Shown piece after piece: positions 1 to 8,413 of a stretch of 44,192 nt of DNA. The notes below the pieces were generated by a model. The model had not been told where the DNA came from. It saw nothing but the letters and a program-made list of their open reading frames with translations, and made no database searches. Each line of letters opens with the position of its first letter. Within the stretch, counting starts at the first letter, position 1. Position numbers and translations under genes: made by a program. The stretch is from Clostridia bacterium (GTDB lineage Bacteria; Bacillota; Clostridia; Christensenellales; Borkfalkiaceae): NCBI GenBank assembly GCA_017624285.1, contig JAGANI010000059.1, positions 1 to 44,192 on the forward strand, read 5' to 3'.

Positions 1-49
1 AGGTGGTATGGCGATCCCTTTAACGTCTTCCCACAAACTCCTTCAATTA

Positions 50-82
50 AAAACGCCACCCTACGTAGGGTGGCGTTTTGCC
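50..82 (-). terminator. Terminator of the GH4 gene
   Basis: A perfect 30-base palindrome (50-79) has arms of AAAACGCCACCC-type sequence. It lies just beyond the stop codon of the minus-strand GH4 gene and reads into T-rich sequence on both strands, so it could also terminate an unseen plus-strand gene to the left. The first 49 bases hold nothing I can assign. Confidence 0.8.
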
Positions 83-105
83 GCATATAAAGTGTTTTTA
101 CTAGT

Positions 106-1428
106 TTATAATACTGGGAAACCTGCTTTAATATGAGCGTCGTAAAGTTCGTCGCACATCTTTATAATTTCGTCGATAGAAAGTTCAGACCCAGTATGCG
201 GGTCAAGCATAGCGGCTTGGTAAATATGTTCTTTTTTACCTGTGCGCGCTGCTTCGATAGTTAAAAGTTGCGGGTTGATGTTGGTCATGTTCATAGCGGC
301 GCATTGTACGGGGAGTGCGCCAACATGGGTGGGGTGTACGCCGTAACCGTCTACTAAGCAAGGTACTTCAACACAAGCTTCTTTTGGTAGGTTATCAATT
401 AAGCCGTTATTTAAAACGTTGCCACCGATTTTATAGGGGGTGTTGGTCATAACGGCTTCCATAATTCTAGAAGCGTATTCACGCGATCTAGTATGTTGGA
501 TATCGCCACCATTTAAAAGTTCGTCTTTTTGTTTTTTCCAGTTATTAATCTGCTCGATACAACGACGTGGGTATTCGTCAAGCGGTATGTTGTATCTATC
601 GATAAGTTCAGGATACTTAGATTTTATGTAGAAAGCATTATACTCAGCATTATGCTCAGAACTTTCAGTACAATAGTAACCAAATTTATCAATGTACTCT
701 AAACGAATCATATTATGATGTTTTTCTGTTTCGTTTTTAATTTTTGCAAGACGTTTAAGTTCGGGGTAAATATCGTTGCCGTTTTTATCACGGATATCTA
801 AAAGCCATGCCATATGGTTGATACCTGCAATAAGTTCCGACCCAACTTCAAATTTATCTCTTACGCCTAAAGTATTTAAAAGCGATTCACTACAAACTTG
901 AACGCTGTGGCAAAGACCAACCGTATTAACGCCCGTATATCTTTGCATATAACCTGATAAAATTGCCATCGGGTTAGTGTAGTTTAAAAATAATGCGTCG
1001 GGGCAAACTTCTTCCATATCTTTAGCGAAGTCCTTCATAACGTAAATGGTACGTAACCCCCTAAAGATACCGCCGATGCCTAAAGTGTCGGCAATCGTTT
1101 GTCTAAGACCGTATTTTTTAGGTATTTCAAAATCAATAATAGTACAAGGGTCGTAACCACCAACTTGTATAGCGTTAATTACAAATTTTGCATTTCTCAA
1201 CGCATCTTTACGGTTTTCTACACCTAAATATGTATTGATTGTTGCTTTACCGTTATTATACTTTTTGTTAAGCATATCGATAACGATGTAAGATTCATCC
1301 AAACGGGTTTTATCAATATCGTAAAGTGCAATTTCAAGATCATCAGCAAGTGCAGGGGTTAAAAGCGTATCGCCTAATACGTTTTTAGCAAATACGGTAC
1401 TGCCTGCGCCCATAAAAGTAACTTTCAT
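106..1428 (-). CDS. melA: GH4 alpha-galactosidase (MelA-like)
   Basis: A 440-residue glycosidase of family GH4, which hydrolyses glycosides by an NAD+- and divalent-metal-dependent oxidation/elimination mechanism in the cytoplasm. The N-terminal Rossmann motif (GAGST, residues 7-11) binds NAD. The metal ligands expected for the family are C173 in LCHSVQ and H205 in INHMAW. Stretches such as QTIADTLG, TESSEHNAEY, PLDEYPRRC and DGLIDNLP follow the E. coli MelA sequence closely from memory, so melibiose or another alpha-galactoside is the likely substrate. The length is normal for the family. The start is preceded by AAGGAG. It is divergent from an AraC regulator that probably controls it. An alpha-galacturonidase or alpha-glucosidase of the same family is the main alternative. 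Confidence 0.9.
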   Translation of the reverse strand: MKVTFMGAGSTVFAKNVLGDTLLTPALADDLEIALYDIDKTRLDESYIVIDMLNKKYNNGKATINTYLGVENRKDALRNAKFVINAIQVGGYDPCTIIDFEIPKKYGLRQTIADTLGIGGIFRGLRTIYVMKDFAKDMEEVCPDALFLNYTNPMAILSGYMQRYTGVNTVGLCHSVQVCSESLLNTLGVRDKFEVGSELIAGINHMAWLLDIRDKNGNDIYPELKRLAKIKNETEKHHNMIRLEYIDKFGYYCTESSEHNAEYNAFYIKSKYPELIDRYNIPLDEYPRRCIEQINNWKKQKDELLNGGDIQHTRSREYASRIMEAVMTNTPYKIGGNVLNNGLIDNLPKEACVEVPCLVDGYGVHPTHVGALPVQCAAMNMTNINPQLLTIEAARTGKKEHIYQAAMLDPHTGSELSIDEIIKMCDELYDAHIKAGFPVL

Positions 1429-1487
1429 AAAAATACTCCTTATTTATTTACTAATTTTAGTTTACCATAAAAAAATTTTAAATACTA

Positions 1488-1520
1488 TTGCAAAATGTTT
1501 CGTAAATATGTTAAAATGTT
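1488..1520 (+). promoter_or_regulatory. AraC gene promoter with direct repeats
   Basis: TTGCAA (1488-1493), a 17-base spacer and TTAAAA (1511-1516) precede the regulator gene. AAAATGTT occurs twice, at 1492-1499 and 1513-1520, 21 bases apart, which places both copies on the same face of the helix. AraC-family proteins commonly bind such direct repeats. A related GCAAAATATT occurs at 2394-2403 upstream of the GH2 gene. The operator role is inferred. Confidence 0.5.
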
Positions 1521-1537
1521 GCTAATGAGGAGTTTTT

Positions 1538-2308
1538 ATGTTAAGAGATAGACCTGTCAATAATAATGATAATTTAACTGATTATATCCCACTTTTTACA
1601 GGCGCGCAAGATTGTAAACCAAACCATAAGTTCGGGCCTCATATAAGGGATTATTATATTATACATTTCGTCGTTAAAGGTAAGGGCGTTTTATGTGATA
1701 AAAACGGTAGCCATAACGTTGTTGGTGGTGAACTTTTTATTATTCGTCCAGGGGAGGTTACCACTTATTTTGCCGATAACGACAACCCTTGGTATTATAT
1801 GTGGATTGCTTTTAAGGGTAAAAATGCAAGCATTTATGATAACGCTAAATCCGTTTATACCTGTCCGGATGATTTATTAAAACGCATTTTTGATTGCATA
1901 AACGGGGATTGCCTAGACGCGGGGATGTATTCAGCAATTTTGCACGAGCTTTCTTATCACTTATTTGCTGGTGCTAAGACTAAAGATGCTAACGTCTTAA
2001 AGATTAAAGAATATATTGACTATAACTATATGCACGACTTAAAAGTGGAGTCGCTTTCTAAAATCTTTGGGTTTGAAAGAAGCTATCTTTTTAGGATTTT
2101 TAAGGCGGAGTACGGTATAAGCCTTAAAGAATATATCGTAAAAGTACGTATAGAGCGTGCCAAAAAGTTTTTACTTAGTGGGTATTCAGTAGTAGATACT
2201 GCTTTTATGGTAGGGTATAAGGATGAATTTAACTTTAGCCGTGGCTTTAAAAAGTACGTTGGCGTTTCACCCATGGGGTATAAAAAGGGTAAAAAACCGT
2301 TAGAGTAA
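1538..2308 (+). CDS. AraC-family sugar regulator
   Basis: A 256-residue transcription factor. The N-terminal half looks like a cupin sensing domain (HIRDYYIIHFVVKGKG, then GGELFIIRPGEVTTYFAD). The last 95 residues hold the double helix-turn-helix of the AraC family, ending in the typical FSRGFKKYVGVSPMGYKK pattern. It is divergent from the GH4 gene, with 109 bases between the two starts, and 190 bases upstream of the GH2 gene on the same strand. This is the layout of galactoside regulators such as MsmR/RafR, so it probably activates both genes in response to a galactoside. The inducer cannot be read from sequence. GAGGAG precedes the start. Confidence 0.9.
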   Translation: MLRDRPVNNNDNLTDYIPLFTGAQDCKPNHKFGPHIRDYYIIHFVVKGKGVLCDKNGSHNVVGGELFIIRPGEVTTYFADNDNPWYYMWIAFKGKNASIYDNAKSVYTCPDDLLKRIFDCINGDCLDAGMYSAILHELSYHLFAGAKTKDANVLKIKEYIDYNYMHDLKVESLSKIFGFERSYLFRIFKAEYGISLKEYIVKVRIERAKKFLLSGYSVVDTAFMVGYKDEFNFSRGFKKYVGVSPMGYKKGKKPLE

Positions 2309-2436
2309 CTTTAACGGATTATAAATCTGGTTTTTATAAATTAATAGGTGTATATAAAATTGCCGTTATTTAAGCCTTAAATTAGTAATTGTAGCAAAAT
2401 ATTACATATTTTAAAGCTTTTTAACAAAATAGTCCA

Positions 2437-2465
2437 TTTACAAAAAACAATTATAAAACTATAAT
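2437..2465 (+). promoter_or_regulatory. GH2 gene promoter
   Basis: TTTACA (2437-2442), a 17-base spacer and a consensus TATAAT (2460-2465). The gene starts 33 bases after the -10 box, so the leader is short. A GCAAAATATT element about 35 bases upstream of the -35 resembles the repeats before the AraC gene. Confidence 0.7.
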
Positions 2466-2498
2466 AAAATTATAAAAATATCGCTTAAAAGGTGTTTT

Positions 2499-4832
2499 AT
2501 GAGAAAAAAGATTTTATTTAATGATGATTGGTTATTTCATAAAGGGGATATCAAAAACCCGACTTCTACCGTAAAAGGTCTTATGTATATCGGCGCTAAG
2601 ACGGAGCGTTATCATATCGGTCCTGCTTGTAAAGATTATTTTGCAGAACCAGACTCTTATAGGGAAGATATCGAACATAAGTCTGAGCGTTGGTCTAGGG
2701 TAACCTTACCGCATGATTATATTATAGAAGGCGTGCCTGACGTAAAGTATAATAATGCCCTAGGCTTTTTTAAGTACGAAAACGCTTGGTATCGTAAAAA
2801 CTTTTATATCGATAAGGAAGACTTCGGCAAGCGTATTACGTTGCTTTTTGAAGGCATCGCAACCCACTCCGTTATATATCTAAACGGCGCTATTTTAAAG
2901 CGTAATTTTTCCGGTTATAACTCTTTTGAAGTCGATTTAACCGACATGATAAAGTATGGTGAACAAAACGTTTTAGCAGTTTACGTAAATACTGAAGAGC
3001 ATGAGGGTTGGTGGTACTCCGGCGGGGGTATTTACCGTAACGTATTTTTATGCATTACCGACCCCGTTGCCGTAGATTTATGGGGTATTTACGCTAAACC
3101 TAAGTATTTGGACGATAAAACTTGGTCGGTAGAAACTACCGTTACAATCCGTAATGATACTGATAAAAAAATAGATGCAAAAGCAATAGTTTCTATTGTA
3201 GATAAAGATGATAAAATAGTAAAATCATTAGATACGTCTACCACTATTTTGGGTAAAGACGTCGTTGACGTAAAGGTGGTATTTAACGTAAACGATCCGT
3301 ATTTATGGTCACCCGATACCCCTGATAGATACACTATGCGTGCAGATATTTATACTGGCGATATTAAGACCGATACTTACGAAGTTAAGTTTGGTTTCCG
3401 TACGGTAAAAATTGACCCCGATAAAGGCTTATTTATAAACGATAAGCACTATAAAATCAAAGGCGTATGTGGTCATGCTGACTGTGGTTTATTAGGTAAA
3501 GCCGTACCCGATAACGTACATCGTTATAAGGTAAAACTTATGAAGGAAATGGGCGCAAACGGTTATAGGACCAGCCACTATATGCAGGCTGAAGCGCTTA
3601 TGGAAGAACTTGATAAAAACGGCTTTATCGTTATGGACGAAACTAGATGGTTCGAGTCCACCGACGACGGCAAAGCGCAACTTACCGCTTTAATGAAGCG
3701 TGATAGAAACCGCCCGTCCGTAGTGTTTTGGTCAGTTGGTAATGAAGAACCGCATCATACTACTGAAGAAGGCAGGCGTATAGCTAAAACACTTATGTCG
3801 CTTGCCCATAAATTAGACGACAGTCGTTTTATTATGTCGGCAGTAGTTCACTCCCCAGATATTGCAACCGTTTACGATGAGCTTGAAGTTATAGGTATCA
3901 ATTATAACTGGAATAAGTACGAGTACGTTCATAAAAAATACCCAAATAAAGGCATATTTTCTTCAGAGTGTTGTGCTACTAGTACAACTAGAGGTTGGTA
4001 TTTCGAGCCAGATACTACTAGGGGCTATTTACCCGCATACGATAGGGATAGTTCAGAAGATTGGAAGGGTAGAGAATTTACTTGGAAGTATTTAGGCAGT
4101 AACGACTGGTTGCTTGGCGGTTATCAATGGATAGCGTTCGAGCATCGTGGTGAAGCCGTGTGGCCAAGGGTATGTTCGCAGTCGGGCGCAATAGACTTGT
4201 TTATGCAAAAAAAGGACGCTTTTTACCAAAATAAATCGCATTGGGACGATAAGCCCATGATACACCTTTTACCTCATTGGAATTTTGAAGGTTTTGAGGG
4301 AGAGCCTATCAGGGTAGTTGCTTACACTAATCAACCTAAGGCAGAGTTGTTTTTAAACGGCCAAAGTTTAGGCGTTGCTACGATTGAGCGTTTTGGCCAT
4401 GCAGAGTGGCAAGTGCCTTACGCCAAGGGTGAAATTTTAGTTAAAGCGTATAATCCTGACGGCAAAGTAGTCGCAACCGATAAGCAAGTTACTTCTGGCA
4501 AGCCTTACAAATTGATGTTAACGCTAGATAACCCCGACGTTACGGCTAACGGTCAAGATATAGCCTTTGTATCATGCTACGTCGTTGATGAACTGGGTAA
4601 CGAAGTCCCCACAGCCGAGCCGTTAGTTCATTTTATTGCTGAAGGTGCTGGCAAAGTTTGGTCAACAGGTTCTGATATAAGTGAACACGCAAGTATATAT
4701 TCACCCGACAGAAAGATGCGCGCTGGTAGAATTGGCGTTGCAATTAAATTAGGCAAAACTGCGGGAGAACTTAAAGTTATCGCTACGGCAGATGGTATTT
4801 TACCAGCTATCTTAAAGACACAAATAAAGTAA
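2499..4832 (+). CDS. GH2 beta-galactosidase or related beta-glycosidase
   Basis: A 777-residue GH2 enzyme without a signal peptide, so it is probably cytoplasmic and acts on imported oligosaccharides. Domain order: N-terminal jelly roll (about 40-190, with WSRVTLPHDY and WYSGGGIYRNV), Ig-like sandwich (about 195-300), TIM barrel (about 305-590) and C-terminal Ig-like domains (about 600-777, with KPYKLMLTLDNPDVTANGQD at the start of the last). The acid/base Glu is E416 in SVGNEEP. The nucleophile is likely E490 in FSSECC. Domain order and C-terminal modules match beta-galactosidases of gut Firmicutes and Bacteroidetes, but beta-glucuronidase activity cannot be excluded. It follows the AraC regulator on the same strand but has its own promoter. 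Confidence 0.9.
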   Translation: MRKKILFNDDWLFHKGDIKNPTSTVKGLMYIGAKTERYHIGPACKDYFAEPDSYREDIEHKSERWSRVTLPHDYIIEGVPDVKYNNALGFFKYENAWYRKNFYIDKEDFGKRITLLFEGIATHSVIYLNGAILKRNFSGYNSFEVDLTDMIKYGEQNVLAVYVNTEEHEGWWYSGGGIYRNVFLCITDPVAVDLWGIYAKPKYLDDKTWSVETTVTIRNDTDKKIDAKAIVSIVDKDDKIVKSLDTSTTILGKDVVDVKVVFNVNDPYLWSPDTPDRYTMRADIYTGDIKTDTYEVKFGFRTVKIDPDKGLFINDKHYKIKGVCGHADCGLLGKAVPDNVHRYKVKLMKEMGANGYRTSHYMQAEALMEELDKNGFIVMDETRWFESTDDGKAQLTALMKRDRNRPSVVFWSVGNEEPHHTTEEGRRIAKTLMSLAHKLDDSRFIMSAVVHSPDIATVYDELEVIGINYNWNKYEYVHKKYPNKGIFSSECCATSTTRGWYFEPDTTRGYLPAYDRDSSEDWKGREFTWKYLGSNDWLLGGYQWIAFEHRGEAVWPRVCSQSGAIDLFMQKKDAFYQNKSHWDDKPMIHLLPHWNFEGFEGEPIRVVAYTNQPKAELFLNGQSLGVATIERFGHAEWQVPYAKGEILVKAYNPDGKVVATDKQVTSGKPYKLMLTLDNPDVTANGQDIAFVSCYVVDELGNEVPTAEPLVHFIAEGAGKVWSTGSDISEHASIYSPDRKMRAGRIGVAIKLGKTAGELKVIATADGILPAILKTQIK

Positions 4833-4841
4833 ATAATATAT

Positions 4842-4867
4842 AAAAAACGGCTTTATGCCGTTTTTTT
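4842..4867 (+). terminator. Terminator after GH2 gene
   Basis: An AAAACGGC/GCCGTTTT stem with a four- to five-base loop is followed by a run of T, just after the GH2 stop codon. Confidence 0.85.
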
Positions 4868-4919
4868 GTTGCTTAATACTGATAAATGTTGGTAATTTTT
4901 TGCAGTCTGTACCGAGTTA

Positions 4920-4948
4920 TTGACAAAACAAAAAAAGTTGATTATACT
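4920..4948 (+). promoter_or_regulatory. sua5 operon promoter
   Basis: A consensus TTGACA (4920-4925), 17-base spacer and TATACT (4943-4948) lie 30 bases before the start of the sua5 gene. Confidence 0.8.
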
Positions 4949-4977
4949 ATTTAGTATAAAACAAAAGAGTGGGTTTT

Positions 4978-5997
4978 ATGGTTACTAAAGTATTAAAAGT
5001 TTCTAACGAGGCTGTAAAAGAAGCGTCAAATTATATTCTTAATGGTGACGTCGTTGCTATCCCAACCGAAACCGTTTACGGTATTGCTGGCAACGCTTAT
5101 AACGGCGACGCTATTAAAAAAATATTTTTAGCTAAGGGCAGACCGCAAGATAATCCGTTAATAGTGCATATTTCTGATATGGATATGCTTAAAGAGGTCG
5201 CTATAGATATCCCTAAAGATGCTTATAAGTTAGCATCTAAGTTTTGGCCAGGTCCACTTACCATGGTGCTTAAAAAAAGCGATAAGGTTTCTTTAGTGAC
5301 TACCGCTGGGTTAGATAGTGTCGGCGTAAGGATGCCAAGCGATAAGTTTGCGCATGATTTAATCGTAAATAGTGGCGTGCCTTTTGCAGCGCCGTCGGCA
5401 AATATTTCAGGCAAACCCAGCCCAACTAACGCTAATGACGTGTATTTAGATATGCAAGGCAGGTTGCCGTTAGTCGTTGATGGTGGGGATTCTTTAGTAG
5501 GGGTGGAGTCTACCGTGCTTTCACTTTTAACGGGTACTCCCGTGTTGCTTAGACCGGGTTACGTTACTAAGGAAGATATCGAAGCCGTTTTAGGCAAAGA
5601 AGTTATTTTATCAGGGGCTGTTATCGAAAGCCTTAAAGAGGGCGAAACAGCACGTTCACCTGGGATGAAGTATAAACACTACGCGCCTGAGGCGGAAGTT
5701 ATCATAATAGACGCTAATTTAGATAAGTTTACGTCTTACGTAAACGATAAAACCGACGATGGTTTATACTGTTTAGTTTTTGACGGCGAGGGGGATTTAA
5801 TCATCCATCCAACGGTTTCTTACGGTAAGACTGACGATGCAAAATCTCAAGCACATAATTTATTTACGGCGCTACGTACTTTAGATAAGTTAGGCGCAAA
5901 AAAAGTCTATGCGAGAGCGCCTCTTAAAGACGGTGTTGCGCTTGCAGTATATAATAGACTGTTACGTGCTGCTGGTTTTAAGGAAATCAAGTTATAA
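4978..5997 (+). CDS. ywlC: L-threonylcarbamoyladenylate synthase (Sua5/YwlC)
   Basis: A 339-residue two-domain Sua5 protein. It makes threonylcarbamoyl-AMP from threonine, bicarbonate and ATP, the first step of t6A modification at position 37 of ANN-decoding tRNAs. The YrdC-like domain covers about residues 5-195, with VAIPTETVYG, KGRPQDNPLIVH and the SANISGKPSPT motif. The C-terminal Sua5 domain follows a linker containing SPGMKYKHYAPEAEV. An in-frame GTG nine bases upstream is possible, but the ATG at 4978 gives the better-spaced ribosome site and N-terminus. It heads an operon with a thioesterase and an ABC exporter. The dehydratase that later cyclises t6A (tcdA) is at 11.96 kb. Confidence 0.95.
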   Translation: MVTKVLKVSNEAVKEASNYILNGDVVAIPTETVYGIAGNAYNGDAIKKIFLAKGRPQDNPLIVHISDMDMLKEVAIDIPKDAYKLASKFWPGPLTMVLKKSDKVSLVTTAGLDSVGVRMPSDKFAHDLIVNSGVPFAAPSANISGKPSPTNANDVYLDMQGRLPLVVDGGDSLVGVESTVLSLLTGTPVLLRPGYVTKEDIEAVLGKEVILSGAVIESLKEGETARSPGMKYKHYAPEAEVIIIDANLDKFTSYVNDKTDDGLYCLVFDGEGDLIIHPTVSYGKTDDAKSQAHNLFTALRTLDKLGAKKVYARAPLKDGVALAVYNRLLRAAGFKEIKL

Positions 5998-6018
5998 TTA
6001 GTTTTTTTTGGTGAATAA

Positions 6019-6537
6019 ATGAAGGTAGTAAAAAAGCAAAAAAACAGCAAAAACTGTATCGTTTGTGGTTTAGACAACCCAAATGGTATAAAGGCAAATT
6101 TTTATAATTTAGAAGACGATACCGTAGGCGCTTTGCTGGAGTTTAATTTTTATCATCAAAGTTACCCTGGTCGCACGCACGGTGGTCTTATAGCCAGCGT
6201 GTTGGACGAAGTAATGGGCAGGGCGCTTTGGCTTAAAGAGGACGGTAGTTACGCGGTAACTACTTCGATGGAAGTTAAGTATCGCCGTCCAGTTGAATAC
6301 GGTAAGCCGTTAAAGGCAAGGGCGTATATCGTTAAAAGATTATCACGCATGTTTATCAGTAAAGGTGAAATTTACGATTTAGATAACAACCTTTTAGCCG
6401 AAGGCGAGGGTAAGTATTTTATTCAGCCACCGACCGTTATTTGCGACAACGGTGCTGATATTGATGAGGAAATGTGTTATTTAATAGACGACGGCGTTAC
6501 GGAAATTGATTTTCCACCGTTAAATAAGGAAGTTTAA
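6019..6537 (+). CDS. PaaI/hotdog-fold thioesterase
   Basis: A 172-residue protein of the hotdog superfamily. The core (about 40-140) contains SYPGRTHGGLIASVLDEVMGRA, in which the His-Gly-Gly turn and the long central helix are typical of PaaI-like acyl-CoA thioesterases, followed by TTSMEVKYRRPVEYGKPL. An N-terminal CIVCG motif is common in this subgroup. The acyl substrate cannot be told. It starts 21 bases after sua5 and ends one base before the ABC ATPase gene, so it is translated from the same message. Confidence 0.85.
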   Translation: MKVVKKQKNSKNCIVCGLDNPNGIKANFYNLEDDTVGALLEFNFYHQSYPGRTHGGLIASVLDEVMGRALWLKEDGSYAVTTSMEVKYRRPVEYGKPLKARAYIVKRLSRMFISKGEIYDLDNNLLAEGEGKYFIQPPTVICDNGADIDEEMCYLIDDGVTEIDFPPLNKEV

Positions 6538-6538
6538 T

Positions 6539-7462
6539 ATGCAAACAGTTTTAAAAATTAAAGATTTAACAAAAAAATATAAAACCGGCTACGCCTTAAA
6601 CGGCGTCAATATGACAGTCAATAAAGGCGATATTTACGGCTTTGTTGGTGAAAACGGTTCTGGTAAAACCACCGTTATTAGGATTGTATCTGGTATTGCG
6701 TTCAAAACGGGTGGCGATTTTGAACTTTTTGGTGCAAATTCGTCTTCAAAAGATATCGTATCGGCTCGTAGTAAGGTTGGCGCTGTGGTTGAATCCCCGT
6801 CGATTTATACTAATATGACAGCGTACCAAAACTTAAAAATGCAATCTATAATTTCCGGCGTTAATAGCGACGACCGCATTAAAGAAGTTTTAGAAACCGT
6901 AGGTTTAGGTTATTTATATTCCGATAAGAAAAAAGCAGGTAATTTTTCGTTAGGTATGCGTCAACGCTTAGGTATTGCTATGGCGCTTTTAAAAGAGCCG
7001 GAGTTTATAATGCTTGACGAACCTATGAACGGTCTTGACCCTGCTGGTATTGTAGAAGTTAGAGAACTTATCATAAAACTTAATCGTGAAAAGGGCATAA
7101 CTTTTTTAATTTCCAGCCATATTTTAAGCGAATTAGCATTAGTTGCAACAAAATACGGTATTATTTCTAAGGGTAAAATCATCAAGGAGATAACTTCTGA
7201 CGAGCTTAAACAAGCTTGCCGTAAAACTACGACTATTGCCGTAGACGATTACTGTTTGTTAGAAAAGGTGCTGACTGACTTTATCGACCTTAAAGATACC
7301 AAAATGACGGTAGACGGGGTAAAAATTTATGGCGATATTGACTTAAATAATATATTAAAGGCAATTTTAGACGCCGGTTTAAAAATAAACGGGGTGGTAA
7401 CTTCAAACTTTTCTATCGAAGATTACTATATGTCCGTAGTAGGAGGGCGTTATAATGACTAA
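6539..7462 (+). CDS. ABC-2 type exporter, ATP-binding protein
   Basis: A 307-residue ATPase of the BcrA/CcmA-like class. Walker A GENGSGKTT lies near residue 40, the signature SLGMRQR near 140, Walker B FIMLDEP near 160 and the H-loop ISSH near 193. The C-terminal 90 residues form the accessory region usual in bacitracin- and antimicrobial-peptide-exporter ATPases. It overlaps the following permease gene by eight bases, so the two are translationally coupled. It pairs with that permease to form a heteromeric or homodimeric exporter. The substrate is unknown. Confidence 0.92.
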   Translation: MQTVLKIKDLTKKYKTGYALNGVNMTVNKGDIYGFVGENGSGKTTVIRIVSGIAFKTGGDFELFGANSSSKDIVSARSKVGAVVESPSIYTNMTAYQNLKMQSIISGVNSDDRIKEVLETVGLGYLYSDKKKAGNFSLGMRQRLGIAMALLKEPEFIMLDEPMNGLDPAGIVEVRELIIKLNREKGITFLISSHILSELALVATKYGIISKGKIIKEITSDELKQACRKTTTIAVDDYCLLEKVLTDFIDLKDTKMTVDGVKIYGDIDLNNILKAILDAGLKINGVVTSNFSIEDYYMSVVGGRYND

Positions 7463-8288
7463 TTTATTAAAAGCCGATTTCAAAAAAGTTTATAAAGATA
7501 AGCTTTTTATGGTAGTTTGTATTATCGGTTTGGTGTTTGCCGTACTTACGCCACTTATCAATTTTGGTATGCTTAAACTTTTATCTACCCAAACGGATAT
7601 GTCTGCCGAAAGCATAAATGCCCTAACGGGTGGTCAAATAACGGCAAAATATATCTTTTTTGTGGCGTTTTCACCAGCAAACGACTTCGGTCTTATTATG
7701 CCGATACTCTTTTCTGTTATACTTTGTAAGGATTTTTCACAGGGGACGGTAAGGAATAAGATTTTAAGTGGTAAATCACGTAGTCAAATATTTTTGTCAA
7801 CGTATATTGTTACGACGATAATGCTCGTTTCACTTATCTTAATTTACGCTTTTATGTCGCTGGGTGTTTCGCTTATTTTGTTTGATTATTCCACTACGCC
7901 GTTTACCATTGGTGATTTTTGGTATGCGTTAGGCTCTATCGGTTTATGGATAGTTGTTTATTTAGCTATAAGCGCAATTGTTTGCTTAATCGCTTTCGTT
8001 ATGAAAAACGTTGGCTTAACGATAGTTATGGTTATTGCAGTAAATATGGTATTATCGCTTATCGGTGGCTTACTTTCTATGGCAGGTGGTATGTTATCGG
8101 CAAACGGCTCTAACCTTGCTGACGTTTTAACTATTATTGCAAACGCTATACCGTTTTCAGCAACGCACGGTACTGGGGTTGAATTTAAGTTGATTGACGT
8201 TATCGTTTCTTTAATAGCGTCGTTAGCTATGGCAGTAGGTTTTGTATTTTTAGGTATGAAAATATTTAATAAAAAAGACTTAAAATAA
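7455..8288 (+). CDS. ABC-2 type exporter, permease
   Basis: A 277-residue membrane protein with about six hydrophobic segments: one near residues 17-36, then paired segments at roughly 75-95, 115-140, 155-185, 188-215 and 245-265. A short basic N-terminus (LLKADFKKVYKDK) and the cytoplasmic loop KDFSQGTVRNKILSGKSRSQIF are typical of ABC-2 permeases of the bacitracin-exporter type. The start overlaps the end of the ATPase gene. No clear terminator follows before the promoter of the GH36 gene. Confidence 0.88.
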   Translation: MTNLLKADFKKVYKDKLFMVVCIIGLVFAVLTPLINFGMLKLLSTQTDMSAESINALTGGQITAKYIFFVAFSPANDFGLIMPILFSVILCKDFSQGTVRNKILSGKSRSQIFLSTYIVTTIMLVSLILIYAFMSLGVSLILFDYSTTPFTIGDFWYALGSIGLWIVVYLAISAIVCLIAFVMKNVGLTIVMVIAVNMVLSLIGGLLSMAGGMLSANGSNLADVLTIIANAIPFSATHGTGVEFKLIDVIVSLIASLAMAVGFVFLGMKIFNKKDLK

Positions 8289-8316
8289 TCATAAAAACGG
8301 GGCATTATGTTAACTT

Positions 8317-8352
8317 TATAACAATTTTGTTATAGCTAAAAACAAATTTGTT
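8317..8352 (+). promoter_or_regulatory. Two tandem palindromic operators
   Basis: A perfect 18-base palindrome at 8317-8334 (TATAACAATTTTGTTATA) is followed by a perfect 12-base palindrome at 8341-8352 (AACAAATTTGTT). Both share the core AACAA-two bases-TTGTT. Their centres are 21 bases apart, two helical turns. They end two bases before the -35 box of the GH36 gene. This is the geometry of a dimeric repressor or activator site. The protein that binds is unknown. Confidence 0.65.
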
Positions 8353-8353
8353 A

Positions 8354-8382
8354 TTGAAACTAGGTTACTTTTATGGTATTTT
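8354..8382 (+). promoter_or_regulatory. GH36 gene promoter
   Basis: TTGAAA (8354-8359), 17-base spacer and TATTTT (8377-8382), ending 31 bases before the GH36 start codon. Confidence 0.65.
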
Positions 8383-8413
8383 AAAATTAGATTTATCTTT
8401 ATGGGAGTTTAAG

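Noticed and set aside
1..105. Possible end of a gene to the left
   Set aside because: Two of the three plus-strand frames stay open for part of this stretch but none gives a recognisable protein, and a terminator palindrome covers much of it.
440..631. Short plus-strand open frame inside the GH4 gene
   Set aside because: It is antisense to a well-supported gene, has no ribosome site and resembles no family.
7958..8305. 115-codon minus-strand open frame over the ABC permease
   Set aside because: It is a shadow of the membrane-protein gene and has no promoter or ribosome site.
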